From Bryobacterales bacterium (GTDB taxonomy: Bacteria; Acidobacteriota; Terriglobia; Bryobacterales; Bryobacteraceae): DNA of 39,730 nucleotides. The stretch is from NCBI GenBank assembly GCA_025456495.1, contig JALOKO010000003.1, positions 1-39,730 of the forward strand, read 5' to 3'. Made by a program: the position numbers and the translations under genes. The notes beneath the pieces are model-generated. The model did no database searches. It was not told where the DNA came from and worked only from the letters and a program-made list of their open reading frames with translations. Shown here piece by piece: positions 26,647 to 34,172 of the stretch (position 1 is the first letter of the stretch; the number at the start of each line of letters is the position of its first letter).

Positions 26647-27294
26647 ATGCCGGACCTGAACCAGTTGTACGCTGCAGTTGTCGAAGGGGACCAGAAGCTT
26701 GCCATCGCTGTCACCGAAGAGGCGATTGCGGCTGGCATTCCGGCAATGGACCTCATCAATGGCTACATGATTCCGGCCATGGACGAAGTGGGCAGGCGTT
26801 ATGAATGCGAGGATTACTTCGTACCTGAACTCTTGTTGTCCGCCCGGGCAATGAAGGGCTCGCTTTCCCTGCTGCGACCACTGCTGGCGGCGCAAGGGGC
26901 AGAGCCCGTGGCGCGCGTGGCAATCGGTACGGTGAAGGGCGACCTGCACGATATCGGCAAGAACCTGGTGGCGTCCATGCTGGAGGGTGGTGGGTTTGAG
27001 GTGTACGACCTGGGCGCGGACGTGCCGCCGGAGCGCTTCATTCAGGCCATTCGAGAGCAGCGGGTTTCCATCATCTGCCTGTCCGCGTTGCTGACGGTTA
27101 CCATGCCATCCATGCGCACTACGATTGAAGCCTTGCGGGAGGCGGGTGTGCGCGACGAAGTGAAGATTCTGGTGGGTGGGGCTCCGGTGACGCAGCAGTT
27201 TGCTGACCAGATTGGCGCCGATGGCTACGGCGCGACGGCGAGCGTGGCGGTGGCGTTGGCGCGTCAGGCGGCGGGCGTTGCCGCGCATCACTAG
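26647..27294 (+). CDS. Corrinoid (B12-binding) methyl-carrier protein, MtaC/MtbC-like
   Basis: Carries the cobamide that shuttles a methyl group between methyltransferases. 215 residues, the standard size: an N-terminal four-helix cap (residues 1 to about 85) and a Rossmann B12 domain with D99-L-H101-D-I-G104, where H101 is the lower axial cobalt ligand. VYDLGADVPPE, SALLTVTMPSM and VGGAPVTQQFADQIGADGYG complete the family signature. The start at 26647 has GGAAGGAG upstream; frames open further upstream but lack similarity. It is the first gene of a five-gene operon that also encodes two methyltransferase-type proteins and a B12 reactivase, so this is the central partner. MetH also contains such a module, but the separate protein and its neighbours match MtaC-like systems. 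Confidence 0.93.
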   Translation: MPDLNQLYAAVVEGDQKLAIAVTEEAIAAGIPAMDLINGYMIPAMDEVGRRYECEDYFVPELLLSARAMKGSLSLLRPLLAAQGAEPVARVAIGTVKGDLHDIGKNLVASMLEGGGFEVYDLGADVPPERFIQAIREQRVSIICLSALLTVTMPSMRTTIEALREAGVRDEVKILVGGAPVTQQFADQIGADGYGATASVAVALARQAAGVAAHH

Positions 27295-27314
27295 ACGGGT
27301 AAGGGGGGCGCGGA

Positions 27315-28202
27315 ATGACCACGATTGGGGAAATGTTGGCCCAGGGGCCCCTGTTGACGGATGGCGCCTGGGGCACCCAGTTGCAGGCTAACGGGTTGGC
27401 GATGGGGGATTGCCCGGATGTCTGGAACCTGACGCATCCGGATGCCGTGCGCGCGGTAGCGGCTGCCTACGTGGACGCGGGCAGTCGCGTAGTGCTTACC
27501 AACACCTTTCGTGCCAATGCCATCGCGCTGGGTGACTACGGACATGCCGATGATCTGGTGCGCGTCAACCAACATGGCGTGATGCTGAGCCGCGAGGCGG
27601 CTGCGGGCAAGGCCTACGTGTTCGCCTCAATCGGACCCAGCGGGAAGCTACTGGTGATGGGCGATGTTTCGAGGGATGACCTGCGGCGGGTGTTCGCCCA
27701 GCAGGCGGAAGCCCTGGCCGGCGCTGCACCGGATGCGCTGTTGCTGGAAACCTTCAGCGACCTGGACGAGGCGCTAATTGCCTTGGATGCGGCGAAGAGC
27801 ACGGGACTGCCCGTGGTGGTGAGCTTTGCCTTCGACAGCGGGAAGCAGCGCGACCGCACCATGACCGGGTTACGCCCGGAGGACGCCGCCCGCGTCATGC
27901 AGGAAGCAGGAGCCGATGCCGTGGGCGCAAACTGCGGCAACGGCATGGAGGCGTTTCCCGCGGTTTGCGCGCGCATGCGCACCGCGTCGACGCTTCCCCT
28001 CTGGATGAAGGCCAACGCGGGAATGCCGCAGATGGTGGACGGCCGCGCGGTGTATGTGGAGGAAGCAGTGTCGTTTGCGGCCCATCTGCCCGGGCTGTTG
28101 CAAGCTGGCGCCTCGTTCGTAGGTGGTTGCTGCGGCACCTCGCCGGCTTTTGTGGCTGCTCTGGCGGCTGTTTGGCGGGAGGGCGCATGCGTGTCCGCTT
28201 AG
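27315..28202 (+). CDS. Homocysteine S-methyltransferase-domain protein (MetH N-terminal/BHMT family)
   Basis: 295 residues covering a single Hcy-binding barrel. Zinc ligands are visible: C207 (GANCGNG) and C272-C273 (GGCCGTSP), the hallmark of homocysteine or other thiol methylation. LLTDGAWGTQLQANGL and LTNTFRAN fit the barrel's start. It lacks the pterin, B12 and AdoMet domains of full MetH; the B12 part is supplied by the gene 20 bp upstream. It probably moves methyl from the corrinoid protein to homocysteine or another thiol, or takes methyl from a sulfonium donor; the direction is not decidable here. It overlaps the next gene by 16 bp. Confidence 0.88.
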   Translation: MTTIGEMLAQGPLLTDGAWGTQLQANGLAMGDCPDVWNLTHPDAVRAVAAAYVDAGSRVVLTNTFRANAIALGDYGHADDLVRVNQHGVMLSREAAAGKAYVFASIGPSGKLLVMGDVSRDDLRRVFAQQAEALAGAAPDALLLETFSDLDEALIALDAAKSTGLPVVVSFAFDSGKQRDRTMTGLRPEDAARVMQEAGADAVGANCGNGMEAFPAVCARMRTASTLPLWMKANAGMPQMVDGRAVYVEEAVSFAAHLPGLLQAGASFVGGCCGTSPAFVAALAAVWREGACVSA

Positions 28203-28963
28203 TGGCTTGCGAGGTGTTGTGTCGAGAGTTGAGCGCGTGTCTTGCGGAAGGTCAGTTGGTGGTGGATCCTGAGTTCCTGCCGAAGGGCCTGCACGACGAC
28301 GGGGGACCTGCCATGCGGGCGCGACTGCAGCAGTTGATTGACCAGACCGATCCCACGCGCTACCAGGCGGTCCTGCTGGGTTATGCGCTGTGCGGAACGG
28401 GGACGGCGGGGCTGGTGGCGCGCGAGATTCCCGTGGTCATTCCCCGTGCGCACGATTGCATTGCGCTGCTTCTGGGCAGTCGCGCCGCCCATGACGCGCA
28501 GATGGCGGTGGATCCTGGAACCTTCTTCCGTTCGCCGGGATGGGTGGAGCGCGGCGCGGACTTGCTGCAATTGAGCCGCAGGGCGGAACAGGAGGGGCAT
28601 ACGCTGGAGGACCTCATCCGGCGCTACGGCGAGGACAACGGGCGCTATCTGTTTGACGAGTTTCATCGCTACCGCGCCAGGTATTCGCGCCTGGTCTACA
28701 TCGATACAGGGGTTGCCGGCGGGCGGGGCTTGCAAGCGTGGGCGCGCGATGAGGCGTCGCGTAACGGATGGCGCTTTGAAACTGTCGAGGGCAACCAGGG
28801 ATGGTTCCGAAAGCTGCTGGAAGGAAGCTGGGACGACGACTTCGTCGTGTTGCGTCCGGGCGAGCAAAGCGTACACACCTACGATGACGACATCCTGCGC
28901 GCTGAGCCCGGACAGCGGCCCCAGCCACAGTTGGTTCCGCCCGCAAAGGAGGCATCGGCATGA
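28187..28963 (+). CDS. DUF1638 protein
   Basis: 258 residues, function unknown. Family features: GYALCGTGTAGL, then IPVVIPRAHDCIALLLGS with a conserved Arg-His-Asp-Cys, and later FDEFHRYRARYSRLVYIDTG. DUF1638 genes are often found beside corrinoid methyltransferase genes (recalled, not checked). Several conserved Cys (positions 8, 12 and 18 in ACEVLCRELSAC, and those in GYALCG and AHDC) could bind metal or a cofactor, but that is inference. The start at ATG 28187 has GGCGGGAGGG and overlaps the previous gene by 16 bp; the stop overlaps the next gene by 4 bp. The tight coupling suggests a stoichiometric partner of the methyltransferase complex. Confidence 0.82.
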   Translation: MRVRLVACEVLCRELSACLAEGQLVVDPEFLPKGLHDDGGPAMRARLQQLIDQTDPTRYQAVLLGYALCGTGTAGLVAREIPVVIPRAHDCIALLLGSRAAHDAQMAVDPGTFFRSPGWVERGADLLQLSRRAEQEGHTLEDLIRRYGEDNGRYLFDEFHRYRARYSRLVYIDTGVAGGRGLQAWARDEASRNGWRFETVEGNQGWFRKLLEGSWDDDFVVLRPGEQSVHTYDDDILRAEPGQRPQPQLVPPAKEASA

Positions 28964-29970
28964 CCGGCAAACAGCGTATTCTGGCCACACTGGAAGGACT
29001 ATCCCGCGATCATCTCCCCCTGATGCCCATCACGATGATGTTCGCCGCCGATACCGCGGGTGTGCGCTACGGAGAGTATGCGCGCGACTATCGGGTGCTG
29101 GCGGAAGCGCAACTGCGCACCGCGGAAAAGTACGGCTTCGATTATGTGTCGGCGATTTCTGACCCCGCGCGCGAGGCGGCTGACCTGGGCGCGGCCATCG
29201 AGTACTTCGATGATCAACCACCGGCCATTATCGAGGAGCGGGCGCTGCTGCTGGACAAATCCAGGTTGGGGTTGCTGGCGCTGCCGGACCATAGCCAGTG
29301 CGGGCGCATGCAGGATCGGCTGTTGGCGGTGGAGGCGCTGGCTTCCCGAGTGGGAGAGGATCTGCTGGTGGAAGGCTGGGTGGAGGGCCCTTGCGCGATG
29401 GCCTCTGACCTGCGGGGCATCAACAACCTGATGCTGGATTTCCACGACGATCCGGACTTCGTCCGTGACCTCTTCGCGTTCGTGATTGCCATGGAGGTGG
29501 ATTTCGCCAAGGCGCAGATTGCCGCGGGGGCGGGAATCATCGGCATCGGTGACGCAGCGGCATCCCTGGTTGGCCCGCGCATTTACCAGAGCTTCGTGCT
29601 TGCCGGCGAGCAGCAGATGATCCGTGAGATTCATGCGGCGGGGGCCAAGGCACGCCTGCACATCTGTGGCAACACGCGCCGCATCTTGACCGGCATGGGG
29701 CAAACCGGCGCCGACATGATCGATCTGGATTCCCCCTCCCCGGTGGCTGAGGCGCGCGCGGCCATGAGCGCTTCGCAGCCCTTGCTGGGCAATCTGGATC
29801 CGGTGCGCACGCTGCGCGACGGGAGTCCGGAGTCCGTGACCAGCGCCATCGCCCAATGCCATGTCGAAGCAGGCGAGGCCTTCCTGGTGGGCGCCGGCTG
29901 TGAGATTGCCCGGGGTACGCCAGAGGCTAACGTGTTCGCAATGGCGCGCTACGCGGCATCCCATGCCTGA
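28960..29970 (+). CDS. UroD-family cobalamin:thiol methyltransferase (MtaA/MtbA/CmuA-like)
   Basis: 336 residues of the uroporphyrinogen decarboxylase fold. It is not a heme enzyme: it carries the zinc set of methylcobamide:thiol methyltransferases, H234-x-C236 (RLHICGNT) and C314 (VGAGCEI), in the spacing of MtaA. MtaA passes methyl from corrinoid to coenzyme M; CmuA uses the same fold to take methyl from chloromethane. A soil acidobacterium is not expected to use coenzyme M, so the thiol is unknown. It is the fourth gene of the operon, with a 4-bp overlap upstream and 8 bp downstream. Confidence 0.88.
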   Translation: MTGKQRILATLEGLSRDHLPLMPITMMFAADTAGVRYGEYARDYRVLAEAQLRTAEKYGFDYVSAISDPAREAADLGAAIEYFDDQPPAIIEERALLLDKSRLGLLALPDHSQCGRMQDRLLAVEALASRVGEDLLVEGWVEGPCAMASDLRGINNLMLDFHDDPDFVRDLFAFVIAMEVDFAKAQIAAGAGIIGIGDAAASLVGPRIYQSFVLAGEQQMIREIHAAGAKARLHICGNTRRILTGMGQTGADMIDLDSPSPVAEARAAMSASQPLLGNLDPVRTLRDGSPESVTSAIAQCHVEAGEAFLVGAGCEIARGTPEANVFAMARYAASHA

Positions 29971-31483
29971 GCGCCGCACGCTGACTCTGCATCCGCGTCC
30001 GGGTGAACGCCTACGCGATCTGCTGTTGGCCAGCGGGATGGAGTTTCCCTGCGGCGGTGAGGGAAGCTGCGGGCAATGTCGAGTGCGCGTATCGCGTGGC
30101 GCCGTGCCAGCGACGGCCGCAATGAGCGCTTGTCTGGACGCGAAGGAACTGGCGGCTGGCTGGCGCTTGGCCTGCCTGGCGGAGTTTGACAGCGCCGAGC
30201 CCTGCAACCCTGTGGAGGTGGAGTTTCCGCCATGGCAGGGGGACGCTGCTTCGGGCGCCGTTGCGATCCTTGGCGATGAGGGGGTCCTGGCAGTAGAACC
30301 TCGGGAGGGGCTGGGCGCGGTGGTGGATGTGGGAACCACCACGTTGGTGGCGCAGGCTGTTGACCTGGCATCGGGTTTGCTGCTGTCCACGGAATCTGCA
30401 CTGAACGCGCAGTCCCGCTGGGGAGCGGACCTGATGAGCCGCATCCACCATGAACTGCAACAGCCCGGCGAACTAACAGCGCTTATCCGGCAGCAAGTGG
30501 GCGAATTGCTGACGCGCGCCAGCCATGGGCACCCGATAAGTGAGGTGCTGCTGGTGGGCAACACGGTGATGCACCACCTTTTTTGTGGCTTGTCCATCCA
30601 GGCGCTGGCCGCCGCGCCCTTCCGCACGCCGCACCTGGACGCAAACACCCTTCGCGGCTCCACGCTGGGCTGGACGTTTGCGCCTGACGCAACCGTTACC
30701 TTCCTGCCCAACCTGGGGAGCTTCGTGGGCAGCGACGTGCTTGCAGGATTGGCGGCGGTGGGGATGGAAAGCCGAGTAATGCCTGAGGCGCTACTGGACC
30801 TTGGCACCAACGGCGAGATCGCTCTGGCCACGGAGGGCGGCATCCTGTGCGCATCCACAGCTGCGGGTCCTGCCTTCGAGGCCGCCAATATTCGCCATGG
30901 CATGCGCGCGGCCCAGGGCGCCATCCATCGGGTGGATGTGGTGGATGGCCAGTTGCGCGCTGAGGTGCTGGGGAACGGAACTGCCTATGGCGTCTGCGGC
31001 AGTGGCTTGGTGGACGCGGTGGCCTGCGCGCTGGACACAGGCATGCTGAGTCCACGGGGGCGTCTGCGGTGGGGACTCTCCGCGATTGTGCTGGCCGATG
31101 GCGTAGTCATTACCCAGCGGGATATTCGCGAGCTGCAGTTAGCGAAAGCTGCTATCGCCAGCGGCCTGCGTCTGCTGCAGGATGTCGCGGGCACAAGGCC
31201 TTCTCGACTTCATCTGGCCGGGGCTTTCGGCAACTACCTCCGCCCGTCTCGTGCCGTGCGCATCGGCCTGCTACCCACAGGCGAGGGGGATGGCTACCCA
31301 CCCTGTGTGTTGGCGCCTGCCGGCAACACCGCTCTGCGTGGCGCGCGTATGCTGTTGCTGGCGCCCAACCGCCATGCCAAGGTTTTCGATGGCCTGCGCC
31401 ATCGCGCTCACCACGTTGAGCTGGCTGCGCTCCCACGGTTTCAGGAGGAGTTTGTCGATGCGCTCTTGTTCCCTGAGGCGTGA
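29963..31483 (+). CDS. ATP-dependent reductive activator of corrinoid proteins (RACo/RamA-like, ASKHA fold)
   Basis: 506 residues. The N-terminal ferredoxin-like domain carries a 2Fe-2S set: C30, C36, C39 (PCGGEGSCGQC) and C71 (RLACLAEF). After a linker, an ASKHA ATPase domain starts near residue 115 with VVDVGTTTLVAQ, followed by GNTVMHHLF, LLDLGTNGEIAL, YGVCGSGLVDAVA and HLAGAFGNYL. Such proteins return accidentally oxidised cob(II)amide to the active Co(I) state using ATP and low-potential electrons. The presence of this gene shows that the operon's B12 protein is used catalytically through Co(I) and does not rely on AdoMet-driven reactivation as MetH does. The start at 29963 overlaps the methyltransferase gene by 8 bp. 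It ends 21 bp from the convergent BMC shell gene. Confidence 0.93.
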   Translation: MPERRTLTLHPRPGERLRDLLLASGMEFPCGGEGSCGQCRVRVSRGAVPATAAMSACLDAKELAAGWRLACLAEFDSAEPCNPVEVEFPPWQGDAASGAVAILGDEGVLAVEPREGLGAVVDVGTTTLVAQAVDLASGLLLSTESALNAQSRWGADLMSRIHHELQQPGELTALIRQQVGELLTRASHGHPISEVLLVGNTVMHHLFCGLSIQALAAAPFRTPHLDANTLRGSTLGWTFAPDATVTFLPNLGSFVGSDVLAGLAAVGMESRVMPEALLDLGTNGEIALATEGGILCASTAAGPAFEAANIRHGMRAAQGAIHRVDVVDGQLRAEVLGNGTAYGVCGSGLVDAVACALDTGMLSPRGRLRWGLSAIVLADGVVITQRDIRELQLAKAAIASGLRLLQDVAGTRPSRLHLAGAFGNYLRPSRAVRIGLLPTGEGDGYPPCVLAPAGNTALRGARMLLLAPNRHAKVFDGLRHRAHHVELAALPRFQEEFVDALLFPEA

Positions 31484-31504
31484 CGGGTTGAGGGCACGCT
31501 AGGC

Positions 31505-32092
31505 CTAGATCATCTCGCGCAGCAGTTCCGCGCGCGGATGGGGGATCACCACCTTGTTCACCAGCAGTCCCCGGGCGCCTACCACGCGCGCCCCTGCGTC
31601 GATGGCGGTATCGACATCGGCCACTGAGCCGGTGAGCGTCACGAAGGCCTTCCCTCCTAGCGCCATCGCCAGCCGGATCTCCAGCAGTTGCACATCCGCC
31701 GCCTTCACGGCCGCGTCAGCCCCTTCAATCAGAGAAGCGACGCTGAAGGCTTCCAGCACTCCTAGGGCGTCCAAGGCTTGCAGCTTGTTGGTTCCGGCGA
31801 TGGCGGGAAACACAGCCTCATGCAAGTTGGCGATGACAAACGAATCAATCACAGACACGCTTCCGGCGCGCTTTCCAGCGGCTACCGCGGTTTGCACCTT
31901 TGCCACATCGCCGCGCACCATCACCATGAATTTTCCAGAGCAGATGGACCGCGCCAACACAATCCGCACGCCGGCGGACTTCAGCATTGCATCGCATACC
32001 TGAAAGCCCGCCGCGATGCTGCCAAGCTCAATGAGCCCGATGGAGTTCTCTGAAGATCTGCCGTCATCGCTCGCGCTGAAGTGGGTGTTCAT
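31505..32092 (-). CDS. Tandem-BMC-domain (trimeric) microcompartment shell protein, PduT-like
   Basis: 195 residues made of two BMC domains (about 17-97 and 108-185): SIGLIELGSIAAGFQVCDAML and GVLEAFSVASLIEGADAAVK. Phrases such as VIDSFVIANLHEAVFPAI and LLVNKVVIPHPRAELLREM parallel PduT closely. C51 in SICSGK aligns with PduT Cys38, which in the trimer binds a 4Fe-4S cluster at the pore, so a cluster is plausible. The start at ATG 32092 has AGGA upstream and gives near PduT length (184); a longer frame to 32233 would run through repeat-rich promoter DNA. No other shell gene or encapsulation partner lies in the window, so this is an orphan or satellite shell gene. Confidence 0.9.
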   Translation of the reverse strand: MNTHFSASDDGRSSENSIGLIELGSIAAGFQVCDAMLKSAGVRIVLARSICSGKFMVMVRGDVAKVQTAVAAGKRAGSVSVIDSFVIANLHEAVFPAIAGTNKLQALDALGVLEAFSVASLIEGADAAVKAADVQLLEIRLAMALGGKAFVTLTGSVADVDTAIDAGARVVGARGLLVNKVVIPHPRAELLREMI

Positions 32093-32097
32093 GTCTT

Positions 32098-32149
32098 CCT
32101 GCCGAAACGGTCTGCCGATGTTATCCGCCGACACGATCTGCCGACACTG
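32098..32149. repeat. Four 13-bp direct repeats (iteron-like) upstream of the BMC shell gene
   Basis: The core YCYGCCGA recurs at 32098, 32111, 32124 and 32137, exactly 13 bp apart: CCTGCCGA, TCTGCCGA, TCCGCCGA, TCTGCCGA. The array covers the leader of the shell gene and includes its ribosome binding site. It looks like a regulator-binding array, although 13 bp is more than one helical turn, so bound proteins would rotate around the helix. Confidence 0.75.
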
Positions 32150-32157
32150 TATCATGC

Positions 32158-32202
32158 GGGGCGGACCGCGCCATACTGGAATGACTTGGCGCGGACCGCG
32201 CC
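32158..32202. repeat. Two 15-bp palindromes, 30 bp apart, between the BMC and grpE genes
   Basis: GGCGCGGACCGCGCC at 32188-32202 has perfect 7-bp arms around one base. A second copy at 32158-32172 differs at one position (GGGGCGG...). They are 30 bp apart, about three helical turns, as expected for two dimers on one face. The downstream copy lies inside the spacer of the predicted grpE promoter. It is not a CIRCE element. Confidence 0.75.
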
Positions 32203-32215
32203 TTCTGGCGATAAT
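32186..32215 (+). promoter_or_regulatory. Probable grpE promoter
   Basis: TTGGCG at 32186-32191, an 18-bp spacer and GATAAT at 32210-32215 (5 of 6). The predicted start near 32222 places ATG 32311, not GTG 32221, as the usable grpE start. The spacer contains a perfect palindrome (32188-32202) that could be an operator. Confidence 0.55.
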
Positions 32216-32310
32216 AAGGGGTGAAGACTCCACAGCAGCCGTGGTTCTCGCGGCTTCGGAAGGGCCGTGGCAGCCCGGCTATCTCCAACTGGTTGCATCA
32301 CAAGAACGAT

Positions 32311-32898
32311 ATGAGCGAACGGAACGAAGCAGACTTTGTCGCGGATGGGGTGTCCTTGAGCCCGGATGAGGGCACGCCATCGTCCACGGAATCCACGCCG
32401 CCCGATGCGATGGCGCACTTGGAGCGCGAGAACCTCGACCTGAAGGACCAGTTCCTGCGCATGCGCGCGGAGTTTGACAACTTCCGCCGTCGCGTCGCTA
32501 AGGAAAAGGAAGAGATTCACGAGTACGCCAGCATGGAGGCCGTGCGGCCCTTGCTGGCTATCGCCGACGATTTCGAACGGGCGCTTGCGGTGGAATGCGC
32601 GGACTCCGGCTACGCCAAGGGGATGGAACTCATCTATCACCGCATGGGCGAGGCCTTACGCAAGATGGGGGTGGAGCCGTTGCCCGCCAAAGGGCATCCG
32701 TTTGACCCCAATCAGCATCATGCCATCGACATGGTGAAGACCGCCGATGCCCCGGACAATACGGTGCTGGACGTTTTCCAGCAGGGATATACCTTCAAGG
32801 GCAAACTGATCCGCCCCGCGGTGGTAAAGGTGGCCGTTGCTCCGGGAGAGTCCGTTGCGCCTAATGAGGATGTCCCTGTCCCTGGAGACGGGGCCTAG
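32311..32898 (+). CDS. grpE: Nucleotide exchange factor GrpE
   Basis: Releases ADP from DnaK. 195 residues: an acidic disordered N-terminus, a long coiled coil starting at MAHLERENLDLKDQFLRMRAEFDNFRRR, and the C-terminal beta-domain with GVEPLPAKGHPFDPNQHHAI and DVFQQGYTFKGKLIRPAVVKVA, the family signature. Start at ATG 32311; GTG 32221 would add 30 residues without family likeness and falls at the predicted transcription start. The ribosome binding site is weak (AAGAA). dnaJ follows after 146 bp; dnaK is not in the window. Confidence 0.93.
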   Translation: MSERNEADFVADGVSLSPDEGTPSSTESTPPDAMAHLERENLDLKDQFLRMRAEFDNFRRRVAKEKEEIHEYASMEAVRPLLAIADDFERALAVECADSGYAKGMELIYHRMGEALRKMGVEPLPAKGHPFDPNQHHAIDMVKTADAPDNTVLDVFQQGYTFKGKLIRPAVVKVAVAPGESVAPNEDVPVPGDGA

Positions 32899-33044
32899 CG
32901 GGGCGGTCTAGTGGCGTTCGCCCGATGCAGCCCGTCGAGGCGGGCGGCTATCCAGGCAGCATCGTGCATCCACGGGGTAGGGATCTCCTGAACGAACGAA
33001 GCAGCCCAGCCAGAGAAGACAACAGCCCCGGCAGAGAAGGAAAA

Positions 33045-34172
33045 ATGGTGACGAACCGCGACTATTACGAGATTCTGGGCGTAGCGAAAGGCTCCAGCGA
33101 GCAGGAATTGAAGTCCGCGTATCGCAAGCTGGCCATGAAGTACCATCCGGATCGCAATCCGGGTGATGCCGCGGCGGAGGAAAAGTTCAAGGAAGCGGCG
33201 GAGGCCTACAGCGTGCTGAGCGACCCGCAGAAGCGCGCGGCCTATGACCGCTACGGCCATGCGGGCGTGCAGGGGGCCGCTGGCGGAGGCGGGAACTACG
33301 ATCCCACCATCTTTGCGGATTTCAGCGACATCTTCGGGGACTTCTTCGGCTTCGGCGACCTCTTTGGGAGCAGTGGAGGGCGGCGCCGTAACCGTCCCGT
33401 GCGCGGCGAGGACTTGCGCTACGACCTGGAAATCGGCTTCGATGAGGCGGTGTTCGGGACAGGCGTGGAAATCCAGGTGCCCCGTCACGAGACCTGCGAG
33501 ACCTGCAATGGGTCCGGAGCGGCGTCCACCAATGGCATTGCAGTGTGCCAGGTTTGCAAGGGTTCAGGAACCCAAACTATCCAGCAGGGTTTCATCACCA
33601 TGCGACGCACCTGTGGCAATTGCGGAGGCACTGGCCAGATTCTGCGCGACCCCTGCAAGACATGCAATGGGCGGCGCTACGTGCGTAAGGAACGCAAGCT
33701 GAAGGTGAACATTCCGGCTGGTGTGGACGATGATACCCGCCTTCGTTTGCAAGGGGAAGGGGAGGCGGGCGCCAATGGCGGACCGGCTGGCGACCTTTAC
33801 GTAGTTCTTCGCGTGAAGGAACACCCGCTGTTCCATCGCGACGGGCAGGATCTTCACATCCGGGTGCAGGTGAACGTGGCGCAGGCCGTGTTGGGCGACG
33901 AAATTCTGGTGCCCACCCTGGGAGGTGAGGAACCGTTGAAGATCCCGGAAGGCACACAGCCCGGAAAGCAGTTTCGGATGAAGAATCAGGGCGTACCGTA
34001 CCTGAATGGCTCCGGCAGAGGCGACCTGTATGTCCACCTGGATGTGGTGATCCCGGACAAACTCAGCAAGGACCAACGCAAGCTGTTTGAGCAACTGCGC
34101 GAGGTGCTTCCCGCTGCTGACGCCCCCAAGGAGAAGGGCATCTTTGAGAAGGTGAAGGACTACTTCGTCTAG
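33045..34172 (+). CDS. dnaJ: Chaperone DnaJ
   Basis: Hsp40 co-chaperone of DnaK. 375 residues, full length: J-domain (DYYEILGVAKGSSEQELKSAYRKLAMKYHPDRN, HPD intact), a Gly/Phe region (FGDFFGFGDLFGSSGG), four zinc-binding CxxCxGxG-type repeats (CETCNGSG, CQVCKGSG, CGNCGGTG, CKTCNG) and the C-terminal substrate domain with KIPEGTQPGKQFRMKNQGVP. The fourth zinc repeat reads CNGRRY, without the second Gly. Start at ATG 33045 has GAGAAGGA upstream. The stop codon's last base begins a tandem repeat array. Confidence 0.96.
   Translation: MVTNRDYYEILGVAKGSSEQELKSAYRKLAMKYHPDRNPGDAAAEEKFKEAAEAYSVLSDPQKRAAYDRYGHAGVQGAAGGGGNYDPTIFADFSDIFGDFFGFGDLFGSSGGRRRNRPVRGEDLRYDLEIGFDEAVFGTGVEIQVPRHETCETCNGSGAASTNGIAVCQVCKGSGTQTIQQGFITMRRTCGNCGGTGQILRDPCKTCNGRRYVRKERKLKVNIPAGVDDDTRLRLQGEGEAGANGGPAGDLYVVLRVKEHPLFHRDGQDLHIRVQVNVAQAVLGDEILVPTLGGEEPLKIPEGTQPGKQFRMKNQGVPYLNGSGRGDLYVHLDVVIPDKLSKDQRKLFEQLREVLPAADAPKEKGIFEKVKDYFV

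Noticed and set aside
28999..30924. 641-codon minus-strand open frame opposite the UroD-type and RACo genes
   Set aside because: The plus-strand genes carry complete catalytic motifs and coupled starts; the antisense frame has none.
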